Below, piece after piece: positions 8,761-18,931 of a stretch of DNA of 57,764 bases (position 1 is its first letter; every line of letters begins with the position of its first letter). Origin of the DNA: a bacterium (GTDB lineage Bacteria > Electryoneota > RPQS01 > DYHQ01); NCBI GenBank assembly GCA_030622545.1, contig JAUXGA010000016.1, positions 1 through 57,764 of the forward strand, read 5' to 3'. The position numbers were made by a program, and so were the translations under genes. Under the pieces are notes generated by a model, which saw only the letters and a list, made by a program, of their open reading frames with translations, was not told the origin of the DNA and made no database searches.

Positions 8761-8792
8761 AAAAAAGCCGACTCCCCGAAAGGAGCCGACTT
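8761..8792 (-). terminator. Rho-independent terminator of the histidine kinase gene
   Basis: On the minus strand an 11-bp stem (AAGTCGGCTCC with GGAGTCGGCTT, two G-U pairs) closes a six-base loop and runs into seven T residues. It begins 27 bases after the kinase stop codon. Confidence 0.85.
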
Positions 8793-8818
8793 GAGAGAGG
8801 CTGCAATTTACATTAACT

Positions 8819-10531
8819 TCAGTCCGGAGCGTTCTGGCGAGTTATTGGGAAGCGAATCGTGAAAGTGGATCCTTCCTGCCACGTGCTGTCAACCAAAACC
8901 TCAGCGCCATAGCGAGCCAGAATCGAGCGCGTTGTCGAGAGCCCGAGCCCGGTACCGGTGGGTTCTCCAATCGCGCTCTTGCCGACCATCGGTTTAGTCG
9001 TAAAGAAAGGTTGGAAGAGTTTAGGAATATCTTCCGTTTTGATTCCAACGCCGGTGTCGATTATATCTACGAATATATAACGCTCATTATGTCGCGTGCG
9101 AACGGTGAGCCGCTTTTCTTCCTGCTGATAAAGCGCATCTATCGCATTGCGCAGAAGATTTCCCACCGCTTGAGATACATCCGAATAAACTGCAAAGATT
9201 GTGGGCGTCGTCTCATCGAGTTCAAGGATTTTTTCGACCTCATGTTTGAAAAACAGATTGGCGTACAGGAATTTCCATTCTGTTTCAATCAGTTCATTGA
9301 TTTGTATCTCCTGCTGTTCAGAATTTTGCTCATGGCGACTCTTCTGCATCAAATTTGCAATCGTATCCTTCATCACAATGGCCTGCGCCCGAATCCTTTC
9401 CACCTCTTTCATCTGTCCCTTTGTCATTGTCACCAAATCGCAGAATCCTAAAATACTCGTCAGGGGGCCGTTCAGGTTATGAGCAATCCCGGCGGCCATG
9501 GTTCCGAATTCCGCAAGTTTGGACTCCCGAAGCAGCTCCATTTCCAACTGATGCCCCCTCCACTGTAGAAGCTTAAGCTCGGTAATATCCTTGACGATGA
9601 GCATTACGGACGTCGTTTTCTTCGACTCGAACAAATACGAGCGCGTCACAAGAAATGTGCGACCGTCCTGCGCGAGCAATTCGAGCGTCTGGCCTTCGTA
9701 GGGAGATGAAAATCCTAAAATCCCTACCTGATCATAGGCGCGGAAACGCTCCAGCCATTCCTTGCAGATGTTCGGCAATGCATCTGGCTCGAACATCTGC
9801 TCCATAGCGGGATTTGCGAAGAGAATCTCACCTTCCTTGGAAAGAAGCACCAACCCATCGCGCAGACTGCGAATCAACGTGTTCATGCGGTCACGCTCGG
9901 CGCGAAGCTCGCGTTCCGGACCCAATGTTCCGGGTCCGAGTTCCCGGCCCGCCAGGATAATCCAGTTCTTTCCGCCCTCAGTTATCGGAGCTGTCTGGAA
10001 TTCGACGAGATGTGAGACATTCTCGTCGCCGGGTTTCGTCAGATGAAACACCCGATTCTCGTCCTGACCATTATCCTGCCAGAGTTTTGCCGCAAATTGA
10101 CGCTCGCTGTCCGGAAACAGTGATTCAAAATCCTTCCCCAAAATCGTATCTCTATCCTCTGTCGTCAGCCAGCCCGCGCCGACCCGGTTGCTGAAATAGA
10201 CTTTCCCATCGCGGCCATCCACAATAAAAAAAGCATCCGGACTGTGATCCAGTATCCACGCCAGCAATCCCATGGGTTCATTCAGCAAGGATTCAGACAG
10301 CAAGGGTTCTTTGTTATTATTTTCGCCGGAAGGTGTGTCCGAAGAACCGTTTGGCAATAGCTTCCCAATCCAATCAGCCAAAACACGATCAGCCCAGACA
10401 CGAACGGGAGATGCTTTCGATGAAGGGGCTTTTGATGTTTTGAGGTAAAGCTGAACCTCGGGAGAATTCTGCTGTTCAGAAACTTCTGAGGAAGAGATTA
10501 AAGATATTTGATTTGGGGGAGTCTGGCTCAT
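8819..10531 (-). CDS. Soluble PAS-domain sensor histidine kinase
   Basis: 570 residues with no membrane segment. Two PAS-type domains occupy about 85-195 and 215-325. The H-box FGTMAAGIAHNLNGPLTSI carries the phospho-accepting His (about 350). The ATPase domain follows with N box NLLRNAIDAL, G1 IIDTGVGIK, F box LFQPFFTTKP and G2 GTGLGLSTTRSI. This is the NtrB/AtoS-like layout. No response regulator is next to it, so the partner is elsewhere. The signal is unknown but must be cytoplasmic. It is transcribed alone: divergent from tRNA-Ala upstream and closed by a strong terminator downstream. Confidence 0.88.
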   Translation of the reverse strand: MSQTPPNQISLISSSEVSEQQNSPEVQLYLKTSKAPSSKASPVRVWADRVLADWIGKLLPNGSSDTPSGENNNKEPLLSESLLNEPMGLLAWILDHSPDAFFIVDGRDGKVYFSNRVGAGWLTTEDRDTILGKDFESLFPDSERQFAAKLWQDNGQDENRVFHLTKPGDENVSHLVEFQTAPITEGGKNWIILAGRELGPGTLGPERELRAERDRMNTLIRSLRDGLVLLSKEGEILFANPAMEQMFEPDALPNICKEWLERFRAYDQVGILGFSSPYEGQTLELLAQDGRTFLVTRSYLFESKKTTSVMLIVKDITELKLLQWRGHQLEMELLRESKLAEFGTMAAGIAHNLNGPLTSILGFCDLVTMTKGQMKEVERIRAQAIVMKDTIANLMQKSRHEQNSEQQEIQINELIETEWKFLYANLFFKHEVEKILELDETTPTIFAVYSDVSQAVGNLLRNAIDALYQQEEKRLTVRTRHNERYIFVDIIDTGVGIKTEDIPKLFQPFFTTKPMVGKSAIGEPTGTGLGLSTTRSILARYGAEVLVDSTWQEGSTFTIRFPITRQNAPD

Positions 10532-10743
10532 GGATATTCAGGACTTATTCACCGGGCAAAAGTCTCTTCCTGCCGGATTAGAGAGGATTTTGCCCACCGA
10601 TGTGTAAAGCCATGTCTTTGTTTTATCAAGATTAAATACGTCATCCTCGCATAGGCGAATATCATTCTTTTTACTATATAGCAAATGTCGTTCCGCTTTC
10701 ATTCAAGCCCTGTTTTCCTTTAAAGTGGTATCATAAATCGCGC

Positions 10744-10772
10744 TTGACATTTTCCATGAATTTCGGTATAAT
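10744..10772 (+). promoter_or_regulatory. Consensus sigma-70 promoter of tRNA-Ala
   Basis: TTGACA at 10744-10749 and TATAAT at 10767-10772 are both perfect consensus hexamers with the ideal 17-base spacer. Transcription would begin about 7 bases after the -10 box, a few bases before the mature tRNA 5' end at 10786. Confidence 0.88.
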
Positions 10773-10785
10773 ATCTTGATAAAAT

Positions 10786-10858
10786 GGGGCAGTAGCTCAG
10801 TTGGGAGAGCAATGCGTTCGCAACGCATAGGTCGGCGGTTCGAGCCCGCTCTGCTCCA
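10786..10858 (+). tRNA. tRNA-Ala (anticodon CGC)
   Basis: 73 bases fold as a full cloverleaf: acceptor GGGGCAG/CTGCTCC, D arm GCTC-AGTTGGGA-GAGC, anticodon arm ATGCG-TTCGCAA-CGCAT, and T arm GGCGG-TTCGAGC-CCGCT. The anticodon CGC reads GCG. The G3-U70 wobble pair, the main alanine identity element, is present. The 3' CCA is not encoded (discriminator A, then CAT). Confidence 0.97.
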
Positions 10859-10880
10859 CATCAAGTTGCGAATATGAAGG

Positions 10881-10930
10881 CATGGTCTGGTAGTGCCGCA
10901 CGGCAGTGCGCTTGCAGCCGACCTTTCATG
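10881..10930 (+). repeat. Family-1 palindrome between tRNA-Ala and SRP RNA
   Basis: The core GGTA+GTGCCGCACGGCAGTGCGC is at 10889-10911, with flanks CATGGTCT before and TTGCAGCCGACC after. CATGGTCT plus the core plus TTG is repeated exactly at 44653-44686. The core contains the hairpin CGCAC-GGCA-GTGCG. It would be transcribed with the SRP RNA if that RNA is expressed from the tRNA promoter. Confidence 0.75.
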
Positions 10931-10944
10931 CCAAGATTAAATCT

Positions 10945-11057
<113 letters not shown>

Positions 11058-11089
11058 AATTACATAAATAGAAACTTCGAGTTCACATC

Positions 11090-12463
<1,374 letters not shown>

Positions 12464-12498
12464 ATCGGTATATTTCTACATGATTTTTTGGAGTACCT

Positions 12499-12825
12499 GT
12501 GAAAGGTGGAATGAATAAACTGATGCAGCAGGCACAAATGCTGCAGGATGCGCTGGCCAAAGCGCAGGAAGAATTGGAAACACTCGAAGTCGAAGCAACC
12601 GCCGGGGGCGGCGCTGTAACCGTGACCGCCAGCGGTCGAGGAGATATTCTCGCGATTCGAATCGATCCGGAAGCGATTACTCCAGACGATCCGGAAACGC
12701 TCGAAGACCTGATTCTTGCCGGTGTCAGCGCCGCTATCGAAAAATCGCGGGTGGCCGCCAACGAGCACATGCAGCAGGTCACCGGAGGTATGCTTCCGCC
12801 CGGAATGAACCTGCCGGGGATGTAG
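12499..12825 (+). CDS. ybaB: YbaB/EbfC nucleoid-associated protein
   Basis: 108 residues. The family binds DNA as a dimer. KGGMNKLMQQAQMLQDALAK is the typical N-terminal helix, followed by the beta core VTVTASGRGDILAIRIDPE and the helix LEDLILAGVSAAIEKS; the C terminus is rich in Gly, Met and Pro. GTG start at 12499 with GGAG seven bases upstream. It lies between dnaX and recR, as in many genomes. Confidence 0.94.
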   Translation: MKGGMNKLMQQAQMLQDALAKAQEELETLEVEATAGGGAVTVTASGRGDILAIRIDPEAITPDDPETLEDLILAGVSAAIEKSRVAANEHMQQVTGGMLPPGMNLPGM

Positions 12826-12826
12826 C

Positions 12827-13429
12827 GTGTTTGAATTTTCACCGGCACTGCAAAACCTTATCGAACAACTCGCCCGCCTTCCTTCACTGGGGAAGAAATC
12901 GGCCGCCCGCATCGCGCTTCACATTCTGCGTGCACCGAAAGAAAACGTGGATGCTCTGGCGCAGGCGCTGACGGATGTCAAAACCCGGATTAAGTTCTGC
13001 TCGATCTGCTTCAACCTCACCGAAGAAGAGCCGTGTCCGATTTGCCAGAATCCGAAACGCGACCGAAGTGTTATCTGCGTCGTGGAAACTCCCGCCGATG
13101 TGCTGATGATCGAAAAAACGAAGAGCTTTCGCGGTCTTTTTCATGTGTTAGGAGGAGCATTGTCGCCTCTGGACGGCATTTCGCCGGACGATCTGCGCAT
13201 TCGGGAATTGGTGAATCGAGTCGACGCTTCTGTCAAAGAGGTCATTATCGCAACGAATCCGACCACCGAAGGAGATGCGACAGCGCTTTTCCTGACTCAA
13301 GCGCTCAAGAACAAGCAGGTGCGTGTGACCCGCATCGCAAGCGGAGTACCGGTAGGATCCGATCTCGAACATATCGACAGTGTCACATTAACGAAAGCGC
13401 TCGAAGGACGAGTTGACCTTCTCAAATAA
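12827..13429 (+). CDS. recR: Recombination protein RecR
   Basis: 200 residues. It works with RecF and RecO in gap repair. A helix-hairpin-helix (LARLPSLGKKSAARIALHIL) is followed by the zinc finger CSICFNLTEEEPCPIC, the Toprim domain (VICVVETPADVLMIEKTKSF ... ATNPTTEGDATALF) and the C-terminal RIASGVPVGSDLEHIDSVTL motif. GTG start one base after the ybaB stop, so the two are coupled. Confidence 0.96.
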   Translation: MFEFSPALQNLIEQLARLPSLGKKSAARIALHILRAPKENVDALAQALTDVKTRIKFCSICFNLTEEEPCPICQNPKRDRSVICVVETPADVLMIEKTKSFRGLFHVLGGALSPLDGISPDDLRIRELVNRVDASVKEVIIATNPTTEGDATALFLTQALKNKQVRVTRIASGVPVGSDLEHIDSVTLTKALEGRVDLLK

Positions 13430-13481
13430 TCCCTTTTAAGAAGAATAAAACCATCACTCTTTAGAACACCGGGAAACCGCG

Positions 13482-15011
13482 TTGAGATTTGACCGACTGC
13501 TGGTAGGGGCGGCCATCATCCTCGTCCTCTACCTGTTTACAAACGCCATCTTCAACTTCTTCTCTGTCAGTCAGCAGCAGGAGCTGTTTCGCTTCTTTAT
13601 TTTGGGAGCGCCGGTCACGATTATCTTTTTTCTCTTCCCGCGTTTCGCTCTGGTGCTCTTGGCCATTTTTGTTTATTCTGTTGATTGGTTGTCGGCTTGG
13701 GTTGGAATTGTTCCAAGGGAATTCACCTGGTTCATAGATCTGATTCTCATCGTCTTCCTTCTGCGTTATTTCCTGCTTTTCCCTCGACTTCGCACACGAC
13801 CAGTCCCAATGACGATAAAATGGATTTGGGGTCTTCTTTTCTTCGTAGTACTTTCCGCATTGCTCAACCATGTTTCCGCGACAACCGCTCTGATCGGTTT
13901 GCGCGTATCGATGAAATATCTTCTACTGTTCGTCGTTCTCTACTCGATGGACTTCAGTGAAAAGTTCTATAGGCGATTGCTCTACTTGCAATTTGCTGTC
14001 GCTCTTGTGCAAATTCCTGTCGTTCTTGTTGAATTTACCATAATACCTGCAAAAGAAGAAGGATTATGGGATCTTATCACCGGTACCTTCGGACACAATG
14101 GAACTGGTGTCTTAGCAGTCTTTCTCTTGGGATGGATCGCTTTCCTGATTGCAACCATGCTCGTACAGCGCCGTCTGCGATGGGGAATTCTCTTGATCAT
14201 CATCCTGCTCGGTATTCCCCCTCTCTTAGGTGAATCCAAAGCGTTTTTCTTTTTTCTGATAGCGCTCGCATTTTTTATGCTGCGTTATGAATGGACAAAG
14301 CGACCGTTATTTGCATTGACCATTGGTTCTTTCTGTCTGTTATTTATCGTAGGCGTGGACTACATTCTGATCAAATCCGGTTACTGGGCAGAAGGACGTA
14401 ACCCTCTCACCTACATCACACGTGTAGATGAAATTATCGAAAAAGACCTCGCAGGACCTTTGAGGTACTTCAAGGATGGTGTCTGGGTCACCGATTGGTA
14501 CATTGGACGAGCCTATGCAACCAAACATGCGTTTCTTTTTGCGACATCCAGTCCACGAGCATTTTGCTTCGGTTTTGGCCCCGGCGCAGCTACCCAAAGC
14601 GTTTTTGCCGCCTATGAGTCTCCTTCAGTCGCGCATTTCAGAAGCTGGGGAGTTTCTTCGGGGCGGCAGTGTTTGCCTTGGTTGATGGTTGAATATGGTA
14701 TTATCGGAACGCTGCTCTTCCTCGTACCTTTATATCTCCTTTACAGGCGCGCTACACTACTGTCACGGAGCCCTCGTAAAGACTATAAGATACTCGCCGC
14801 AGCTTTTCAGGGAATAACCGTTGTATTCCTATTTCAAACTTATATCTCAAGCGTTTTACAATCGGATCAGCTCTCCTTCTTCTATTGGACGACAGCAGTT
14901 ATCATCACCCAACTTTCTTATACGGTGAAAGATAAAAAAGAATTGGAACAAGCCTCTATACCAACTGTGCAAACCTTACGGGCTCCGGGAACGCTGACAC
15001 CAATCCCTTGA
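13482..15011 (+). CDS. O-antigen ligase/polymerase-like membrane protein
   Basis: 509 residues with about 10-12 membrane helices. The topology fits Wzy/WaaL-type polymerases: short loops, then one large extracytoplasmic loop (about 300-395), then two or three helices. A glycan-polymerase role is inferred from this layout and from RVSMKYLLLFVVLYSMDFS and FGHNGTGVLAVFLLG, since sequence conservation in the family is low. The start appears to be TTG at 13482, preceded by CGGGAAACC; no ATG gives a full first helix. The next genes do not form a recognisable glycan locus. Confidence 0.65.
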   Translation: MRFDRLLVGAAIILVLYLFTNAIFNFFSVSQQQELFRFFILGAPVTIIFFLFPRFALVLLAIFVYSVDWLSAWVGIVPREFTWFIDLILIVFLLRYFLLFPRLRTRPVPMTIKWIWGLLFFVVLSALLNHVSATTALIGLRVSMKYLLLFVVLYSMDFSEKFYRRLLYLQFAVALVQIPVVLVEFTIIPAKEEGLWDLITGTFGHNGTGVLAVFLLGWIAFLIATMLVQRRLRWGILLIIILLGIPPLLGESKAFFFFLIALAFFMLRYEWTKRPLFALTIGSFCLLFIVGVDYILIKSGYWAEGRNPLTYITRVDEIIEKDLAGPLRYFKDGVWVTDWYIGRAYATKHAFLFATSSPRAFCFGFGPGAATQSVFAAYESPSVAHFRSWGVSSGRQCLPWLMVEYGIIGTLLFLVPLYLLYRRATLLSRSPRKDYKILAAAFQGITVVFLFQTYISSVLQSDQLSFFYWTTAVIITQLSYTVKDKKELEQASIPTVQTLRAPGTLTPIP

Positions 15012-15251
15012 GAAATTTCCACTTCACCTTCTCGCCGCCTATCGCGATACAGATTGCAGGAATCCAAACAACCGGAAGAACGGAGAAAACATCGAATGTT
15101 CACGCTCTTTCCAATGTTCCCGTAGCTCAAGCCGTGGGAGTCAGTCTCTTGGAGCGGTTCTATGCAATGGTTTCCTGGAACAGTGTGGTACCTCTGCGTT
15201 GGTGGCGATGATTTTCGCTGACATTTTTCTCCCGACGGGAATAAGGAACAT
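15012..15251 (+). other. Decayed or non-coding stretch after the polymerase-like gene
   Basis: Short open frames exist, including one starting at TTG 15008 that overlaps the previous stop, but none has a convincing binding site, signal or domain. A coding-like tail (CGTSALVAMIFADIFLP) appears in one frame just before 15250 and then stops. It may be the eroded 5' part of the gene whose 3' part is at 15252-15632. Confidence 0.35.
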
Positions 15252-15632
15252 TTGAACAACGAAACTCCCCTCGTTCTCCTTGATGACTGGGGATATCAAC
15301 TGTTAAACTACTACGGGATAGAAATCCGTCCTTATTGGAGACGGATACAATCTCCAAGGGATACAGTCGACGTTCCCGGCTATCTTCCCTACTTGCAAAA
15401 GAGACTCTCGCGAGCCCGCAAAGTCTATTATCTGCGTGAAGACGATTCGCAAAACTGCTTGGACCCCAACGACGTTGCCCTAAAATCGCTGCGAATCATT
15501 GGCGAAGATGAGATACACATCCCTTACAACCGGCGGTTTCAGCTTTTCGGATGGACCTTGATAAAAGACAATCCCAAAAACGCAAATCCCCTTCTGGACA
15601 ATCCGGATGCTGCACGATCCGACTTCCAGTGA
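15252..15632 (+). pseudogene. Hypothetical protein, possibly the C-terminal fragment of a membrane glycosyltransferase
   Basis: 126 codons starting at a TTG. The product LVLLDDWGYQLLNYYGIEIRP ... VYYLREDD ... IPYNRRFQLFGWTLIKDN is soluble and has real-protein composition. The phrase LDDWGYQ-YYG resembles the soluble C-terminal end of large membrane glycosyltransferases that scavenge a terminal residue, but the membrane part is missing. An in-frame stop lies 11 codons upstream. It could instead be a small genuine gene: AAGGA is 4-5 bases before the TTG. Confidence 0.35.
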
Positions 15633-15655
15633 ACCCTCTCTAATTCGCAACTGAA

Positions 15656-16537
15656 ATGACATCTGATTCCATTCATACTTCCGACGAAAGCGCTTCGGAT
15701 ATGCCGAAATTCACATCCGGTTCTCATGTGACTGCGGAAGTTTGTCGCGGCTGCATCATCGATGATTTGGAAGGAGCCTTGAAACTTCTCGATGTATCGG
15801 GCGAAATCGCGCGGGAAGTGTTGTCCAATGTTCACAGCTTCATGGATGCGGAGTTTAATTTCTCGCGTGCTCCGTCGTATTATATCACCGCCGTCCACCG
15901 CGAATTGAAGCGCGCTACGGGACTGGACGTTCCCTTTGCCGAGTTGCGGCATGCCTGCAATGAAGTCGGCAAAATCCTCTCGGAAAGGCTGCGCAAACGT
16001 TTAAAGTCTATGCCCGCAAAGGAAGGATTTCGCTCAGCGGTAGAATGGGCGGTCGCGGCGAATCATCTCGACTTCCGCACCGTCGGAACCGGCTACGGTT
16101 TCGCGGCGGATGAAATCGAAGGTATGCTGAAAGGCAAACTTGAGCAGGGATTTCCCGTTGATGAATTCGAGAGCTTCTATGAGCTGTCTCAAAAAGCGAA
16201 GGATGTCCTCTACATCCCGGACAACGTCGGCGAGCTTGCCTTCGACAACATCGTTCTGGACTATCTGCGGGATTTCGGCTGCCGCACGACCGTTCCCTAT
16301 CGAGGCGGCGCGATTACATCCGACGCGACGCTGGAAGATTTCGAATTTCTAAATACCGCGGCGCATGCGCATAAAATCATACTTGCCGGGCCGGATACAC
16401 TGGGCATCTCTCTCGAAGAAGCGACACCCGAACTTACGACCGCCCTTCAAAGCGCCGACCTCATCATCACTAAAGGGACGCTTTGGAGCAGATCGCTTTC
16501 AACACGGCGTGTTGCTGGAGGAGATGAATCTTCATGA
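15656..16537 (+). pseudogene. DUF89/ARMT1-family metal-dependent phosphatase, C terminus lost
   Basis: 293 codons. DUF89 proteins are damage-control phosphatases acting on sugar or cofactor phosphates. CRGCIIDDLEGALKLLD at the N terminus, the metal-binding YIPDNVGELAFDNIV and the late ADLIITKG motif are all present. In the family the KG motif is followed by about 40 more conserved residues; here only an unrelated Arg/Ser-rich tail follows. The +1 frame after KG reads FQHGVLLEEMNLHEP, which looks more protein-like, so a frameshift near 16480 is possible. The reading frame runs into the next gene's start at 16534. The gene probably lost its end when the following low-GC segment arrived. Confidence 0.6.
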
Positions 16538-17904
16538 GCCAACCTACAGAACAATTTGAAGACGTGGCTTCCCAATTTCGCAAATTCACTTGCCATGACT
16601 TAGACGTGGGAAATCCTGTATTCTCCATGGTTTCTCGATGCGTCGGTATCGAGAATAGAAATAAGCTGACACGATTGTTGATTCTTATTCTGGTATCTAT
16701 CACAGGCCTCACCTATATCACACTCCGAGAAGGAAGATTTTTCTTGGGTAGCCTGACTACTCCTCTCAGTGGGTATGGTGAGGCGCAAGGCATGAGCTTC
16801 TTCGGCGATACGATGGTGTGGCCATTCATTTTTTGGGTTCCGATTGCATTCATTCTAACGAGAGTCGCCCTCAACCGATCTGCAACTGTGATCATCAGCA
16901 CTATTCGTTCGGCAGAAGAAAACTGGTTAATAGATGAATCTAAGTATGGTTACCGTAATTCAATCAGGAAGACTCTAGCCATCTTTGAGGGGCGCCGAGG
17001 ATGGAAATCAGCTGTAATCTCGATAAGTCCGTGGATAATTGCTGGTCTATTCATAGTCTACAATACTCTCACGTGCGCATTCCATAACGAACTCCGCGAG
17101 AACTATTATCCCTACACATCTGATTTGGTCAGAGTGTTACCCAGTGAGGCCACAGGGCCTACAAGGTTTGAGCCAAACCAGACGCTACCGGCATACATTC
17201 AGTTGGAAGACGAAGTATGTCTGCCCAAGTGGGATACGAACCGGTATGATGCTCCTTGGTCTACTTGGATGGTCCGTATATGGGCACTCATTTTCTACGG
17301 TTTACCTCCCTTCATTCTAGCGAAATTAATAACGATAGTTTGGGGAACCTCATCGTTTTTGTTTCATAAAGCAAGGTGGGAGGAAATATCATTATCTTCG
17401 GATTCCAAACGTATACTCACATTGTCTCCTTTGGCAGACGACAAGTACGGTGGACTTGGACATATGGTTTCAGCAGCCATGAGCTACTTGTACGCAGGAT
17501 CTATGTTCATCTTGATGATAACAATGGCTTTTCTCAAGGAGGGTCTACCCCCGTCATGGCATAACTACTTCATGCTTATTGCGTTTACACCAGTATCTGT
17601 TTCGGCATTTTTAATACCTTTGCTCATTACGCGCAAATCCATTCGAAGCTGCAAGTCTCGTTGCATATCTGCGCTAAATAAAGAGATCAGTACAATAACG
17701 AAATCAATCCTACATGACTCACAATACAGAATATTTAAAGGTGGTGTTGATCTACGACTTGCTTCCTATGAGTCAATGCGAACGCGTATTCTCACAATAC
17801 CTGATCTTCCGATTACCTTCTCGACATTACCACGAATAGGACTTGCTGTTGGCGTACCATTTGCGCTGACCTTACTGGATCATCTAATGCGCGCGGGACT
17901 GTGA
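16534..17904 (+). CDS. Polytopic membrane protein of unknown function
   Basis: 456 residues, not recognised. After a 40-residue cytoplasmic N terminus there are six or seven membrane helices (about 45-65, 92-115, 160-182, 245-272, 308-330, 338-362, and a C-terminal hydrophobic stretch 430-450). A soluble loop of about 55 residues lies between helices three and four. The end (LPITFSTLPRIGLAVGVPFALTLLDHL) resembles the terminal helix of other uncharacterised bacterial membrane proteins. Base composition is visibly more AT-rich than in the flanking housekeeping genes. It overlaps the broken DUF89 gene by four bases and precedes a second membrane protein by 24 bases. Confidence 0.55.
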   Translation: MSQPTEQFEDVASQFRKFTCHDLDVGNPVFSMVSRCVGIENRNKLTRLLILILVSITGLTYITLREGRFFLGSLTTPLSGYGEAQGMSFFGDTMVWPFIFWVPIAFILTRVALNRSATVIISTIRSAEENWLIDESKYGYRNSIRKTLAIFEGRRGWKSAVISISPWIIAGLFIVYNTLTCAFHNELRENYYPYTSDLVRVLPSEATGPTRFEPNQTLPAYIQLEDEVCLPKWDTNRYDAPWSTWMVRIWALIFYGLPPFILAKLITIVWGTSSFLFHKARWEEISLSSDSKRILTLSPLADDKYGGLGHMVSAAMSYLYAGSMFILMITMAFLKEGLPPSWHNYFMLIAFTPVSVSAFLIPLLITRKSIRSCKSRCISALNKEISTITKSILHDSQYRIFKGGVDLRLASYESMRTRILTIPDLPITFSTLPRIGLAVGVPFALTLLDHLMRAGL

Positions 17905-17928
17905 TAACATGCTTTGCAGGAAATCGAT

Positions 17929-18747
17929 ATGGATTTGAATGCTTCCAAAACCGATAGATCCTCAAGTCCGCAAATCGAATATGTTCTAATAGTCTTTGGT
18001 TGGTTGGCTTCTCGGATCGGTCTATCAATCATTCGAGACTATCATATCTGCGGTTTAGCTGTTTTACCCGCAATACTGATTCTATTATATAATCTGTTCG
18101 TTCTCATAAAAACTACATACCGGGAGCAACCAACAAATCGAAAGTTATGTGTCATTAGCGGTTTGCTCAGTGACGCAATTCCGTACTGGACTCTACGATA
18201 TGGTTCTGAATCAAGATACGAAATTATGTCGGCTTGGGATGGTAGATTATGGGTAGTTTCTTTTATCTTCCTTGTCGTAGTATGTGGTCTTTGGTGGATC
18301 ACAAGAAACACGCAAGTACCGCGCTTGTTTAATTCTATACGTTACGGAATCATTTCAACGATGTTGATTTCAGTTCCGATTCTCATTGTAGCGTTCTTTC
18401 GCATTACCTATTTAATGATCCGTCACCTGCCAAATGAAGAAAGATCTGTATTCCTCTTCGGGTCAGAAATTCACCATGCATACATCGGTGCCCTGGGTAT
18501 TATCATATGCAATGCAATAGCAAGCAGACGTGACCCTAATTTAGTATATTCCCTCTCATTGGTGCTTTCCATTTCTATGGGAGTGATTATCGATCAGCTA
18601 ACATACATTATGATACTGCATGTCACCGATGCCGCCTATTCGAGCACTTTGTCATGGCTTGGGCCAATAGTTGGTGTGCCCCTGATCATTCTGACTGTCT
18701 GTTGGTTCCATTTTCACACAGCACGACCATCTCGTGTGCATAATTAG
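17929..18747 (+). CDS. Second polytopic membrane protein of the low-GC insert
   Basis: About 272 residues with seven hydrophobic segments and short loops. SEIHHAYIGALGIIICNAIA followed by SLSLVLSISMGVIIDQLTYI recalls a widespread uncharacterised integral-membrane group with an HH-x(3)-G helix and a later GxxxD(E/Q) helix; this is a pattern impression, not a domain hit. ATG at 17929 is preferred over TTG at 17914 because AGGA lies about 8 bases upstream. Low GC is shared with the preceding gene, and the two probably form one transcript. Confidence 0.55.
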   Translation: MDLNASKTDRSSSPQIEYVLIVFGWLASRIGLSIIRDYHICGLAVLPAILILLYNLFVLIKTTYREQPTNRKLCVISGLLSDAIPYWTLRYGSESRYEIMSAWDGRLWVVSFIFLVVVCGLWWITRNTQVPRLFNSIRYGIISTMLISVPILIVAFFRITYLMIRHLPNEERSVFLFGSEIHHAYIGALGIIICNAIASRRDPNLVYSLSLVLSISMGVIIDQLTYIMILHVTDAAYSSTLSWLGPIVGVPLIILTVCWFHFHTARPSRVHN

Positions 18748-18930
18748 AGCGCATCCCATCTCATAGGAGAATCTACGGATATCTCCGCCGAGCCGGGTTG
18801 GGCGCTCTGGACATTTCCCTTTCGAGAGGACGCGGTCGCGCGCAACCCAGCCGGATTCTGGGATGCACAACACCTGCTACCTCTTGACCATGAATGTAGC
18901 AGATATGTTCTAATATCATTGAGGCTCTAA
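18748..18930 (+). pseudogene. 3' remnant of a coding gene upstream of pgsA
   Basis: After the insert the sequence becomes GC-rich again. A 61-codon open frame with no start codon ends at TAA 18928-18930, one base before the next ATG. Its product (DISAEPGWALWTFPF, then NPAGFWDAQHLLPLD, then YVLISLRL) looks like the C terminus of a real protein. I cannot name the family. Together with the truncated DUF89 gene it brackets the low-GC segment, as expected if that segment replaced the middle of an older gene pair. Confidence 0.45.
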
Positions 18931-18931
18931 A

